Shown one piece after another: positions 21,110 through 30,800 of a DNA stretch of 64,000 nucleotides. Numbering within the stretch: the first letter of the stretch is position 1; each line of letters starts with the position of its first letter. The stretch comes from Ensifer sp. MPMI2T (GTDB taxonomy: Bacteria; Pseudomonadota; Alphaproteobacteria; Rhizobiales; Rhizobiaceae): positions 62,001 to 126,000 of the forward strand of contig NZ_SRXN01000009.1 of assembly GCF_004827385.1 (NCBI RefSeq), given 5' to 3'. The notes beneath the pieces were generated by a model. That model searched no databases, was not told the DNA's origin, and worked only from the letters and a program-made list of their open reading frames with translations. The position numbers were made by a program, and so were the translations under genes.

Positions 21110-21514
21110 ATGCCAGACGCGCAGACCATCGCCAGCCGTTTCATCGAGGCCGTCAACGGCCGCGATTTCGATGCGCTTTCCCGCCTCGTCGACGAGGACG
21201 TCGCGCTTGATTCGCTGACTGGCCAGCGAACCGTGGGCGTCGGTCCGCTGAGGAGCTGGATGGCGAACTATCTCAGCCATTTCGACGAGACATTCAGCGA
21301 TATCGTGCTGATGCATGATGCCTTCGGGCAGCGGGTCGCCGCCGACATGACCGCACGCGGCACCTATCGCAAGACCATGCCGGGCTTCCCCGAGGCCTCG
21401 GGCCAAGTCTACGCCATTGCGAGCGTTTTTATCTTCGAAATCGAGGATGGCGTCATCACGCGCCTCAGCCACTATCGCAATCTCCGCTTTTTCGAGCGGG
21501 AACTGGCAGGCTGA
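21110..21514 (+). CDS. NTF2-like (SnoaL-type) protein
   Basis: 134 residues from the ATG at 21110 (MPDAQTIASRFIEAVNGRDF), preceded by ggggaaaga. The cone-shaped NTF2-like fold is suggested by NGRDFDALSRLVDEDVALDS, a central VAADMTARGTYRKTMPG strand and the end VFIFEIEDGVITRLSHYRNL. Substrate or partner unknown; it could be an isomerase-like or stress protein. Single gene. Confidence 0.85.
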   Translation: MPDAQTIASRFIEAVNGRDFDALSRLVDEDVALDSLTGQRTVGVGPLRSWMANYLSHFDETFSDIVLMHDAFGQRVAADMTARGTYRKTMPGFPEASGQVYAIASVFIFEIEDGVITRLSHYRNLRFFERELAG

Positions 21515-21756
21515 GCCGTCCGTCGCGTAACACACTGAACGTTCGCGTGTTTTTCTCTTTGGATCACCCCGAAGCGGGCGTGGCCGGAAGCGAACGAATC
21601 GCTTTGCTGCGCGTTTCATCCATACGGGTTCGTTAACCTGAACAGCACATGAACGGAGGGTTCCGGTAGCGTTCAGTTTATCCGGACTATAGTTGGCTCA
21701 ATCGTTGAGAGCGGTAATCGCCAGTTTTGAATCCTTCGCTACGCCGGAGAAATGCC

Positions 21757-22161
21757 ATGAGAAAATTCCTCGTAAATGCCGCGGTTGCTGCCGTCATCGG
21801 GCTGACCGGTCTTGCGAGTGCAGCCACCACGGCTTCCGCTGACTCGGTGATATTCCAGTTCGGCTCGCCGCGCGCCGTCGATGTCCAGTACCGTGACTAC
21901 TACGGTGACTACTACGGTGACTACGACCGCGACTACTACGACCGCGACTGGCGCCGGGATCGCCCCCGCTGGGACGGCGGGCGCCGCGGCCGTTGTGAGC
22001 GGTGGCTTGCCGTTGAAAAGGCACGTGATCTCGGTCTACGCCGGGCCCATGTCGCCAATGTCGCGCGGCGCAAGGTTATCGTCGAGGGCCGCCGCCATGG
22101 TTACCGCGAGACAATCTACTTCGCGAATGTGCGCGGATGCCCGGTGATCGGCCGCTGGTAA
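21757..22161 (+). CDS. Exported Tyr/Asp-rich protein of unknown function
   Basis: 134 residues from the ATG at 21757, behind cggagaaa. A signal peptide is clear (MRKFLVNAAVAAVIGLTGLA, ending near TASA). A low-complexity part follows, made of short repeats YRDYYGDYYGDYDRDYYDRD that come from a tandem gactac-type DNA repeat (about 21893-21950). The C-terminal half, WLAVEKARDLGLRRAHVANV then ETIYFANVRGCPVIG, resembles a family of small exported rhizobial proteins. No function known. Confidence 0.75.
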   Translation: MRKFLVNAAVAAVIGLTGLASAATTASADSVIFQFGSPRAVDVQYRDYYGDYYGDYDRDYYDRDWRRDRPRWDGGRRGRCERWLAVEKARDLGLRRAHVANVARRKVIVEGRRHGYRETIYFANVRGCPVIGRW

Positions 22162-22207
22162 GCTGACGGATTTTTGCACCGTCTTCCCCGGTTGGCGGAA
22201 ATGTGCA

Positions 22208-22265
22208 CTCACGGAAACCGTGAGGGTTGCGAAACGCCCCGCGCGATGCAATTCGCCGGGGCTTT
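22208..22265 (+). terminator. Terminator-like hairpins after the exported Tyr/Asp-rich gene
   Basis: A small stem ctcacgg / ccgtgag (22208-22224) is followed by gccccg (22236-22241) / cggggc (22257-22262) plus ttt. The second resembles a short rho-independent terminator. Confidence 0.5.
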
Positions 22266-22359
22266 GTCTATGACGGGGTGTCCTGCTCCGCGCCGGGCCT
22301 CGAGCGCCACGCGTCCAATTGGACGCGCAAGGGTCGCCGTAGCACTTTGAATTGCTGCA

Positions 22360-22387
22360 TTCCCTAAATCGATTTCGATTTAGGGAA
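22360..22387. repeat. Perfect palindrome downstream of the SIMPL gene
   Basis: Arms ttccctaaatcga (22360-22372) and tcgatttagggaa (22375-22387), 13 bp each, with a 2-base spacer. Together with upstream tccaattggacgcg it forms another rhizobial intergenic mosaic; it may also serve as a terminator for the convergent genes. Confidence 0.5.
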
Positions 22388-22402
22388 CCATGCAGTAACG
22401 CA

Positions 22403-23188
22403 TCACTGCTCGATGGCGAAAGTCACGTTGACGGTGACGTTGTAGGCATTTTCGCCGGTCGCAATCGGAACGGCATCGGCGGCGAATTCCTTGGCCATCG
22501 TGCGCACCATCGGAACCGGTTCCGGGCGGGGGGCTTGTTCCGAAATCTCGATCAGCCGGCCGAGCGAGACGCCGGCAGCTTCCGCCAGGACCTTCGCCTT
22601 GACGATCGCGTCGGCGACCGCCGCCTTGCGGGCCTCGGTGATGACTTCGTCGGGCTTGTCCTTGGTGAATTCGATGCCGCCGCCCTGGTTGATGCCGAGG
22701 GTCACGGATTTGTCGAGGACCTCGCCGAGATTACTCAGATCGCGCACGCGCACTGTGACGCCGTTGACGACCTGATAGCCGATGAGTTCCGGCGGCCGGT
22801 TGCTGCCGTCGGTGCCCTGCGGGTAGTGGTATTGCGGGTTGATGGCGAAGCCGCTGGTCTGCAGGTCGCGCTCGGCAATGCCGCCCTGCTTGAGTGCCGA
22901 GAGCACATCTGCCATCGCCTTGTTGTTGGCGTCGAGCGCCTCACGCGCGCTCTTGGCATCCTTGACGACGCTCAATTGCACGATCGCCATGTCGGGTGCT
23001 GCGGTTGCGCGGCCCTCACCGGAGACCTTGATCAGCGCCTGCCGGCCCCGGACCCCCTCGGGACGCCCGTTGCCACCGCTCTTTGTGCCGTCGCCCTCAG
23101 CCGCCACTGCGGCGGCCGCAAAAGCGCCGGCAAAAACAGCGGCCATGGCAGCGACATGAACCGTGCGGGCAATGCGTGTAGAAAGCAT
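22403..23188 (-). CDS. SIMPL (DUF541) periplasmic protein
   Basis: 261 residues with a signal peptide (MLSTRIARTVHVAAMAAVFA...AAVAAEG). The SIMPL domain is shown by IKVSGEGRATAAPDMAIVQL near 47-66, LQTSGFAINPQYHYP, YQVVNGVTVRVRDLSNLGEV and the C-terminal AYNVTVNVTFAIEQ. Homologous to the Brucella BP26/Omp28 periplasmic antigen, which forms channel-like oligomers. Single gene adjacent to the tRNA. Confidence 0.93.
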   Translation of the reverse strand: MLSTRIARTVHVAAMAAVFAGAFAAAAVAAEGDGTKSGGNGRPEGVRGRQALIKVSGEGRATAAPDMAIVQLSVVKDAKSAREALDANNKAMADVLSALKQGGIAERDLQTSGFAINPQYHYPQGTDGSNRPPELIGYQVVNGVTVRVRDLSNLGEVLDKSVTLGINQGGGIEFTKDKPDEVITEARKAAVADAIVKAKVLAEAAGVSLGRLIEISEQAPRPEPVPMVRTMAKEFAADAVPIATGENAYNVTVNVTFAIEQ

Positions 23189-23340
23189 GGTTATTTCTCT
23201 CCGGTTGTTTTATGCCGAACTCTTGCTTATCGATTGTGTAGGCATTGCGGCAATGGCTTGTCGTCAAAAAGGTTTTCCGCTAGAGCCATTGCGACCCGCG
23301 AATTACCATTGGTTCGCGGTCACCGGCAGATGACCGGCAC

Positions 23341-23416
23341 GGGCCTGTAGCTCAATGGTTAGAGCCGGCGGCTCATAACCGCTTGGTTGGGGGTTCGAGT
23401 CCCTCCGGGCCCACCA
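23341..23416 (+). tRNA. tRNA with CAU anticodon (Ile2 or elongator Met)
   Basis: A 76-base cloverleaf with encoded CCA. The acceptor gggcctg pairs with cgggccc. The D-arm is gctcaatggttagagc. The anticodon stem ggcgg/ccgct encloses loop ctcataa (anticodon CAT), and the T-arm is ggggg-ttcgagt-ccctc. The ttggtt variable region resembles bacterial Ile2 (lysidine-modified CAU) more than elongator Met, but sequence alone leaves both open. The prophage begins at its 3' end, so its 3' half is the likely attachment core. Confidence 0.95.
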
Positions 23417-23448
23417 ATGTCTTTGTTTTTGCTACGTTTTTTGCCCCT

Positions 23449-23482
23449 GTGCCCAAAATGCGCCCAAAACTATTTTGGGCAC
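23449..23482. repeat. Perfect 11-bp inverted repeat just downstream of the tRNA
   Basis: Arms gtgcccaaaat (23449-23459) and attttgggcac (23472-23482). It sits between the tRNA 3' end and the terminator, where integrase arm-type sites would be expected in an attachment region; this role is inference. Confidence 0.5.
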
Positions 23483-23512
23483 GCCTTTTCGGGGCATCTT
23501 TCCAGCCCTTCT

Positions 23513-23540
23513 GGCCCGCCTCGACTCGGCGGGCCTTTTT
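23513..23540 (+). terminator. Terminator downstream of the tRNA
   Basis: ggcccgcc (23513-23520) / ggcgggcc (23528-23535) with a six-to-seven-base loop and a T run; suited to end tRNA transcription. Confidence 0.85.
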
Positions 23541-23695
23541 CGTTTTTTCTTGAAATGAGGTCAGCCGTGCGTGAGGGTTCCGGCTGATGCCGCGTCGCAA
23601 CTCACGCGCGCAGCTCTTCCTCTACTCGACTCACCGTCTTCTTTGTGCTTCGATACAAAAGAGGGGTTCTGTGCAGTTGGGTTTGAGGGGACCAG

Positions 23696-24406
23696 ATGCG
23701 CGACGTGCCTTCCCAGTTAAGTCGCCGCGCTTTGATGCTCGGCCCACTTCTGCTTCTGCTTCCAAATGACGCCAAGGCGCGTGGTCGCCGTAGGCGATGG
23801 GGAGGTGGAAGTTGGGGCGGAAGTCGCTCGCCCATCGCGCTGGTCATAGGCGGCGTGCTACTTTGCGCTGCGCTCGCCGTCAATTCCGTGTTTGGTCGGG
23901 ACCTGCCTCCCAAGGGGGCAGGAAATCCGCGCGCGACGCGGCGCACGGCGCGCTTCAATCGTCGGGGACCGTCCCCGTGGGTATTTATCCTGCCTCTCGC
24001 TGGCATCGTGATCGGTGGAGCCTACGGCTGGGCAACCGTGCCGCCGGAAGACACCATTTCCGCATCCTTCCCCATATGCGCAGCGGGCGCGCGGATAACG
24101 TGCGTCGTGGACGGTGATACGTTCTGGCTCGACGGCATCAAGTACCGGATCTCGGACATCGATACGCCGGAGATCAGCGAGCCGCGTTGCGCAGAGGAGA
24201 AGGCGCTAGGCGAGCAGGCCAAGATCCGCCTTCAATCGCTTCTGAACGCCGGCGCCTTCGGTCTCAAGGCAGGCCTGCGCGATGAGGACAAATACGGTCG
24301 GAAGCTGCGCGACGTCTACCGAGGCGGCCGATCGCTCGGGGCACAGCTCGTCGACGAGGGGCTTGCGCACCGTTGGCTTGGCTTCAAGCAGTCGTGGTGC
24401 GGATAA
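23696..24406 (+). CDS. Membrane-anchored thermonuclease (SNase-like) protein
   Basis: 236 residues. The N-terminal half has hydrophobic segments (LMLGPLLLLLP near 13-23; SPIALVIGGVLLCAALAVN near 45-63; WVFILPLAGIVIGGAYGWAT near 94-113) separated by Arg/Gly-rich linkers. The C-terminal half is an SNase domain: CVVDGDTFWLDGIKYRISDI, DTPEISEPRC, LGEQAKIRLQSLL and DKYGRKLRDVY. The Arg of YRISDID, the Glu of LGEQ and the Arg of YGRK match the SNase catalytic R/E/R set, so activity is plausible. First gene after the tRNA; probably phage cargo acting at the membrane or outside. Confidence 0.8.
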   Translation: MRDVPSQLSRRALMLGPLLLLLPNDAKARGRRRRWGGGSWGGSRSPIALVIGGVLLCAALAVNSVFGRDLPPKGAGNPRATRRTARFNRRGPSPWVFILPLAGIVIGGAYGWATVPPEDTISASFPICAAGARITCVVDGDTFWLDGIKYRISDIDTPEISEPRCAEEKALGEQAKIRLQSLLNAGAFGLKAGLRDEDKYGRKLRDVYRGGRSLGAQLVDEGLAHRWLGFKQSWCG

Positions 24407-24417
24407 GGTAGGCGGGC

Positions 24418-24744
24418 TCAAGGCCTGGTCCGGATCCATTCCTCGTTATCGAGCATGCACTGCAGATCCTCTGGCACCATGCCCGGCCATTCGCACCTGA
24501 GGATGGCATCGTAGCATGCCTCCGCCTCGAGCGCCGCCGCCCTTGCGGAATCTGCCTGACCGTTCGGTCGCATCCACTTGTTGGCGTTTTTTGCCCAGTT
24601 CCAGGTCATGTACCAGTTCCACCACCCCATGTGGTACCAGTGGATGTGTGCGATATGGCGGCTGCCGTCGTACCCGGAAAAGTGTTTCGGGGCATCCGGC
24701 CAGGTCTGCCGCCATTGGTATTTGGGTTTGGGTTCTTCCGGCAT
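24418..24744 (-). CDS. Trp-rich hypothetical protein
   Basis: 108 residues, MPEEPKPKYQWRQTWPDAPK, then a strikingly tryptophan- and histidine-rich centre (IHWYHMGWWNWYMTWNW), then an alpha-helical C-terminus with cysteines. No signal peptide. The composition is unusual and no family is recognised. It is convergent with the SNase gene and divergent from the ligase gene, as expected for a cargo gene of its own. Confidence 0.65.
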   Translation of the reverse strand: MPEEPKPKYQWRQTWPDAPKHFSGYDGSRHIAHIHWYHMGWWNWYMTWNWAKNANKWMRPNGQADSARAAALEAEACYDAILRCEWPGMVPEDLQCMLDNEEWIRTRP

Positions 24745-24887
24745 GCGTGCTTCCTCCTCGAATCGAGGTTATCGATGTCCCGCATGTCCTGGAGGCGCGA
24801 CCGCACAGCGCCGTCGGTGTTTCTGATATGTTCTCATCCGCCTAAAAGTCAATGCGACGATCTCGGGGATCTGTGCGTTAATGGCGC

Positions 24888-25865
24888 ATGGCCAGAACAG
24901 CCGCGAAAAAGCCGACCGACGGACCGCCATCAGATCCGATGCCGGCGCGTGTCGATCCCTGTCTTGCGTCGCTCGTAGACAAGCCACCGACGGGGCCGGA
25001 CTGGGCCTTCGAGGTGAAATGGGATGGTTACCGGCTGGCCGTACACATCGAGCCGGGCAGGGTCCGGATCATCACGCGCGGGGGCTACGACTGGACCGAG
25101 CGCTTCCCTTCGATCGCCGACGATGCGCGGCGTCTTGCTGTGAAGACGGCCATCCTCGACGGCGAGGCCGTCGTCCTCGACGACAAGGGCCGATCCGACT
25201 TCGGCATGCTCCAGCGCGCCCTCGGCCGCCGACCGGCCGCCTACGAGGCTGGCGCGATCATCCTCTACTGCTTCGACCTCCTTTATCTCGATGGCCGCGA
25301 CCTGCGCCGGCTGCCGCAGCGTGAGCGACGGCGGCTGCTGCAACCGCTCGTCTCCGGACGCGAGGGCGCTATCCGATTTTCTGAGGAGGCGGAGACAGAC
25401 GGGGAAGACTTCCTCCGCGCCGCCTGCGCGCATGGCCTCGAAGGCATCATCGCCAAGCACCGGGAGAAGCCATATCGCAGCGGCCGGGGTGACTGGTGGC
25501 AGAAGATAGCTTGCACGCGCCGCGACAGCTTTGTGATCGTCGGCTATGAACCGTCGACCTTGCCCGGTGCGATCGGAAGGCTGCTGCTGGCGGCACGCAA
25601 GGGCGAGGGCCTCGCCTATGTCGGCGGCTGCGGTACGGGCTGGACCCGTCTGGAATCCAGGAAACTGCGTGAACTGCTCGACACGATCGTGACTGAACAG
25701 CCGGCCGTGACGCTCAAGCGCAAGGGCGCCGTGTTTACCCGTCCCGTGCTTGTGGCGGAGACGGAGTATCGTGCCTGGACGCAGGATGGAAAGCTCCGGC
25801 ATCCGTCATTCAAGGGGTTAAGAGAGCGGGCGGACGACGCGACGATTTTCGACTTGCCGCCGTGA
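24888..25865 (+). CDS. ATP-dependent DNA ligase (LigD/LigC-like ligase module)
   Basis: 325 residues, the ligase domain only. The adenylation motif I is FEVKWDGYR, with the nucleotide-binding lysine in VKWDG near residue 45. ILDGEAVVLDDKG (motif III region), FDLLYLDGRDL, LEGIIAKHREKPYRSGRGDW (motif IV) and the WQKIACTR motif V lysine follow. A C-terminal OB-fold ends with TEYRAWTQDGKLRHPSFKGL. There is no polymerase or phosphoesterase domain, unlike full LigD, and no Ku gene nearby. Rhizobia carry several such ligases; this one rides at the prophage end. Confidence 0.93.
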   Translation: MARTAAKKPTDGPPSDPMPARVDPCLASLVDKPPTGPDWAFEVKWDGYRLAVHIEPGRVRIITRGGYDWTERFPSIADDARRLAVKTAILDGEAVVLDDKGRSDFGMLQRALGRRPAAYEAGAIILYCFDLLYLDGRDLRRLPQRERRRLLQPLVSGREGAIRFSEEAETDGEDFLRAACAHGLEGIIAKHREKPYRSGRGDWWQKIACTRRDSFVIVGYEPSTLPGAIGRLLLAARKGEGLAYVGGCGTGWTRLESRKLRELLDTIVTEQPAVTLKRKGAVFTRPVLVAETEYRAWTQDGKLRHPSFKGLRERADDATIFDLPP

Positions 25866-26313
25866 TCAGGCCGATCAGCGCCCCCGCCGATAGAGGCGCA
25901 CACGCGCGAATTCCAAGGTTGGCTGGTGGATAGGGCGGCACGGTTGGAAAAACGCGCGTGTGGGCGTTTTCCAGGCGGCCCGCCGCCGAATGCGCAAGGC
26001 CACCCGGCGGCGAAAGCGAGGGTGTTGCAACATGAAACAGAGGGTAGCGCGTGCTGCGCTCGATCCTTTTCACATACCTCGCTGGAAAAAAGGTTTAACC
26101 AGCAAATCTTTCGGGGAACAAGCAGCAAAAACTCACCGGCTCAACTCTGAAAACCCCCAGAAATTCGGAGTGGGGTCTCCAGCTTCCGCTTGTTTTCTAG
26201 GGGCTTAAGAAAAGCTGAAACTCACCATCCGGTTAATTTGCACTCACGCTACTGTGATTGCGCTTACAGACAAATCCTGCATCGCATTCCAAAGCACGAC
26301 CGGTTGAAGCCGC
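25866..26313. other. Intergenic region between the ligase gene and phage tail genes
   Basis: About 450 bases with no supportable gene. It contains a tract with cgcgcgaattcc and a matching aacgcgcgtgtg, and an AT-richer end (about 26090-26260). Both flanking genes converge on it, so it should hold the late-operon terminator, although I see no strong hairpin with a T run. Confidence 0.5.
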
Positions 26314-26568
26314 CTACTGCGATTGCGGCTGCGCCACTGGCGGCGGCGGCTCGATCACGATCTCGCCTTCGGCGACCATGCGCTCCAGTTGCGCACGCAA
26401 ACCGGGTGCCAAGCCATAAGGATCGTCGGGATAGAGCACATAAGGTTCTTCCTCCGTCGAGCCGAATGCAACGATGACAAGCCCGTAATAAGCGCCGTAA
26501 TCGTAAGCCTTGCGGATTTCCGCCACGTCGGGGGCCGGTTCATTCGGCAAGGTTTCTGCTTCGCCCAT
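26314..26568 (-). CDS. Small acidic phage protein after the tail fibre gene
   Basis: 84 residues from the ATG at 26568 (MGEAETLPNEPAPDVAEIRK), preferred to a longer basic frame that is a shadow of the fibre gene. Acidic, proline-rich C-terminus (EIVIEPPPPVAQPQSQ). It starts 12 bases after the fibre stop and is the last gene of the late operon. Its position suggests a fibre chaperone or an adaptor; there is no sequence proof. Confidence 0.65.
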   Translation of the reverse strand: MGEAETLPNEPAPDVAEIRKAYDYGAYYGLVIVAFGSTEEEPYVLYPDDPYGLAPGLRAQLERMVAEGEIVIEPPPPVAQPQSQ

Positions 26569-26579
26569 GATGCGTCTCC

Positions 26580-27794
26580 TCAAGCTACCCTTTGCGCTAC
26601 ATACCAACCTTGCCCGCCATCGGTGCGGCCTCGGTTGCGCCATGTTCCGGCAAGCGCTGTTCCGGCCCCGCTTTCGGCGGAATTGACATAGCGCCAGTTG
26701 TTTACGGTATCGAGACACGGCACCATTGACGTGCCGAGCGCCGGAGAGGCGCCGGTATCGATCATGCCGATCGTCGTTCCAACGGGGAATACCGTATTGG
26801 TCGCCGATGAGCCGGTATAGACCGGCGGAGCCACAAGCCCGTTCAGCGCTGCGGCTGCCTCTGATGGCGTCGATGGTCGGATATAGTTGTTCGTGCCGAC
26901 GCCGCCGATGGCGGATTGCGTCATGAAACAGGCAATTGCGCTGCCGGTGCCGGTATATTCCGAGCGGAACAGTCGGCAATGAAGGTCGCCGCTCGGATCG
27001 CGTTGCGCCACAGTGTTCCCGGTTGATGCCTGTGACACAGACAGATTGCCGGTCGTATAGATTTCGCTACCGAACAAAAAGCCCCTGTTCGTATCACCCT
27101 CAAGCGTCAACGGATGCGGCGTATCCCATGTACCCGATGCAGTACGATCCACTAGGACGTAAAAATTCTGTCCATCGACGTGCATCCAGAAGTCATAGGC
27201 GCTCGCCGAGTTGTCGGTGAGTTTGATGTTTGGACTGCTGCCGACGATCTCCATGCCGTAGGTGCCACCGACAATGACCTGCTGCGTGCCACCAAACGTA
27301 AAAACCCCGGCCCCGGTCATGTTCATCCGCTCGGTAAAGACGCCACTCACCCAATTGCCGAAGCGCATTGCCACGTTGTTGCCGCCGATCAACGCCGCGC
27401 CGTTGCCGTCGTTGCCGAAGATCAGCGCCTCGGTCGCGCTGTTCTGCTTGTTAACCGAGAACACCGCATTGCCGGTCGCGCCGGTCGTCGTGACGCTGTC
27501 GCGCACCTCGATCAACGGCGTCGTGGCACCAGCCGACGCGCCGGAAAAGGTGATCGGCGACGTCACGGTAATCGTGCCGCCCAGCTCGCCCGTCAGCGAT
27601 GACCAGGCCGTATTGGCGGCGTTGCGCATCTGCAGCTTGCCGGTCGAGGTGTTGAACCAGAGCTGGCCAGCGACCTTGACCGACGGCTCGACCGCCCCGG
27701 AGTTCGAGGAAAACAGCGCCGCCAGCGCGGCGTTGATGTCGGTCCTGACGGCAAGGCCGGGGCCGTTGTCGATGACCTGATCGTGTTGTGCCAT
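26580..27794 (-). CDS. Phage tail fibre protein
   Basis: 404 residues. The N-terminus MAQHDQVIDNGPGLAVRTDI, then VKVAGQLWFNTSTGKLQMRN, is the common anchoring segment of fibres in siphoviruses of alphaproteobacteria. The middle is Ser/Thr/Gly-rich beta structure, and the C-terminus (WRYVNSAESGAGTALAGTWR) probably forms the receptor-binding tip. Directly downstream of the J-type tip protein, as expected. No catalytic motif. Confidence 0.85.
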   Translation of the reverse strand: MAQHDQVIDNGPGLAVRTDINAALAALFSSNSGAVEPSVKVAGQLWFNTSTGKLQMRNAANTAWSSLTGELGGTITVTSPITFSGASAGATTPLIEVRDSVTTTGATGNAVFSVNKQNSATEALIFGNDGNGAALIGGNNVAMRFGNWVSGVFTERMNMTGAGVFTFGGTQQVIVGGTYGMEIVGSSPNIKLTDNSASAYDFWMHVDGQNFYVLVDRTASGTWDTPHPLTLEGDTNRGFLFGSEIYTTGNLSVSQASTGNTVAQRDPSGDLHCRLFRSEYTGTGSAIACFMTQSAIGGVGTNNYIRPSTPSEAAAALNGLVAPPVYTGSSATNTVFPVGTTIGMIDTGASPALGTSMVPCLDTVNNWRYVNSAESGAGTALAGTWRNRGRTDGGQGWYVAQRVA

Positions 27795-27806
27795 GGCTGT
27801 TTCTCC

Positions 27807-30800
27807 TCAGTAGCCTTGCGCACTCCAGTCGAAGGTGCGCGCCGCAGTGATGATCGTGTCCCCGGTTTTTTTCAGTTCGAGGTCGAAGCCGGTGATGCTC
27901 TTGTTGGAGATGACGAAGTAATCGCCGACGATGCCGTCCTGAATGGCGACCGAGATCGACGGGATGTATTTGAATTTGACCGCGAAATTGATGCGCATCT
28001 TGTTCGGCACCCACGCGACGTCCGCACCCTGATCGACCTTGGCCGAAACGTCGGCGAGGATGCAAAGCTCCTCGACGGCGACGTTCTGTCCTTCCGGCGC
28101 GGCAAGCTGTGCCTGAAACTGGAAACCGCGCCCGTAATATTCCCCGGAGATGAACTGCCGCCAATCCGACCAGACGGCGGTGCCGGAGGCCGGATCGTTG
28201 TCGGTCTGACGCACCTGAATGGTTACTAGGCCGTCGCCGTCATCGATAGCCGAATCCCAGTTCTGCCAGTCGTCGACGAGGCCGGGGCGCTCGTCGATGA
28301 ACACATCGCTCTCGTAGTAGGGGAAGGCGAGCATGTCGACGGTGAGGATCACCGGGAACACGCCGCCCATGTCGATCTGGTTGGTGAAGCTATATTCGCC
28401 GAGGCCTGCGGTCTCGTCGGTGATGATCAGCCATTGCTGCGGCGTCTTGATCTGGCAGTTGACCTTGCTGCCGGTCCAGTTCGGGCTTTCGCAGATGCGG
28501 ATGAAGTTCTTGTAATCGGTCGGCACCGTGGTCGTGATGACGGCGGCGTTGACCGAATAGATGCCGCTGATGTCCCGCGCCTTCAGAAGATAGGTGCCGG
28601 AGCGATAGGGCAGCTCGGCGGTGGTGGCGGTGCCGGGGATCGAGGTCAGCACCTTGTTCGATGACGTCCAGGACACGCCGCTGGTGCGTGGCGAATAGCG
28701 CATCTCGAAGGAGCCGCCGATGACGACGTCGAGGTCGGTGGCTGGTGCCCACTGGAACAGCGCCACCTTGTCGACGATCTGGATGCGCAGGTTTTTGGGA
28801 TCCGCAGGCGGTGCCGAGCGCCCGATCACCTCGTAGGTGATCTTCGAGGTCTTGCCGCGCCTGCCGAGCACGTTGATCGGCGTCACCCAGATCTCGTATG
28901 TGCCCTCGGTCGCCTCGACGTCGTGTGCTGTCTGGTCGACACGCGCCCGGATCCAGTTGCCGTTCAGCGGACGCCAGGCGACGTCGAAGGAGGGGGCCTT
29001 GCTCGTCCAGGATATCAGCATGCGGACGCCGACCGAGATCGCCGACAGCGCGATCAGGTAATCCTTGGCATTCAGGCCGGTGATACCTGGAATGCCGCGG
29101 ATGTTGGAAATGTCCGGCTTCGACAGCGGGATATTCTTCTCGACGTAATCCCATTTGTCGGTGAAGTGCCTGACCGCGTTCATCTCGTAACGGCCCGGTT
29201 CGCTCTCGCGCGCATCGACGATGCGCCAGAGCGTCGGCTCCAGATCGCTGGACGCGAGGATCCAGATCGAATCTGGCAGCGGGGCTGCCGAGAACGCAGG
29301 CGCGACGGTGATGACCGAGGTGGTCGAGGCGGCGGTCGAGACCTGCCGCGTTTCGATCACGCCGTCGCCGACGACGCATGAGGCGAAATAGGTGCGGCCA
29401 CTGGCGAGCGTTACCGGGGCGTCGAGCGTCAGCTGCGTCGTGGTTGCCGCCTTCAGGCGTCCGCCGCGGCGCTCGCCGCCGACGTTGACATCGGCCACCC
29501 GCGCCTTGTCGCCGGGGCGCGCCCATGCCGCATCGAGGCCAGCCACGAATTCGACGGTCTCGCCCTCGTAGGTGTCGGAATAGATCAGCCAGCGCCCGGA
29601 GCGCACCGCCTGTCCCTCGGACGTGCAGCCGACGGCGATCAGGTCGGTCTTCTGGATGCCGAATTTCGAGATCGCCTGGACGTCCTCGACCATCGTAATG
29701 CGCGGCTCGCCGAGATTGGCCGGGTCGTTCCACCTGACCGCCACCATGTTGTGGCGCGAGCGGATGTCAGCGCCGTGGTAGGTGAAGGCACCGTCGATGA
29801 CGTTGGCATTGGTGTAGTCGAACACCGGGTCGGCTGGCATGTCAGCCACCGCCACCATCTGCCCGCCCGCCCAGAAGGCCCAGCCGCGAAAGATCGAGGC
29901 GATCGACGACAAGAGGTCGTAGGCCTCCTGCTGGGTCGCGATCACCGCGTTGCAGGTAAAGCGCGGCTCCTGCCCGCCTGAGCCGTTCGGCACCTGCTGG
30001 TCGCACCATTGCGCGATCTTGTAGAGCGTCCATTTGTCGACGTCGGCAGGCTGGACGAACTGGCCGAGGCCATAGCGGTCGTTGACGACGATGTCGTAAA
30101 ACACCCATGCCGGATTGTCCGTCCAGGCGAGCTTGAAGGTGCCGTCCCAGACGCCGGTATAGGCGCGGGTCTCGGGATCGTAATTCGAGGGCACCTGAAT
30201 GATGAGCCCCTTGATGTCGTAGGTGCGCCTCGGGATCCGGTCGAACTGCTCGGCGTCGATGGTGACGCCGATCACCGACGAGAGCGTGTAGTTCACCCGG
30301 TCGTCGATGATCTCGGTGTAGGAGGACCAATAGAGATCGTTCTGGACGTTGTTGGTCGTCGAGTCGGCGGTGACGCGCTCGACGCGGATGTCCCATGGCG
30401 GATCGCCGACCAGCGGAAAGGTGAGCGAGCGCTGATATTCGGTGTTGGTCTTGCCGGAGATGGTGTTCTCGGTCACCAGCGCATAGCCGCCGCCGTTCGA
30501 TTGCAGGTAGATGCGCCAGACGAGCGAGGTGCCCTTGATGTCGCCGGTCGACATGCTTTGCACCTGCAGCGACGGCACCGAAACGGTGACCCGGCAGCGG
30601 TCGACGTCGGAGTCGGTGATCGTCCGGGTGATCGGCGAATCCTTTTTGACCTGCAGCGATACCTGCGTCTCGGACTGCTGCGCGGCGAAGCCGGTCAAGA
30701 GCGGCTGGTCGGGCCAGCCTGCATTGCCAGCGATGGACCAGTTCTCGAAGTTCGGCGTGCCGTCGTCGGAGAGCACCGGGACGCCGTCGAAGTAGACCGA

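Noticed and set aside
23373-23600. Minus-strand frame ending in VGPEGLEPPTKRL
   Set aside because: This ending is the well-known false translation of the complement of a tRNA 3' end; it covers the tRNA gene and its terminator.
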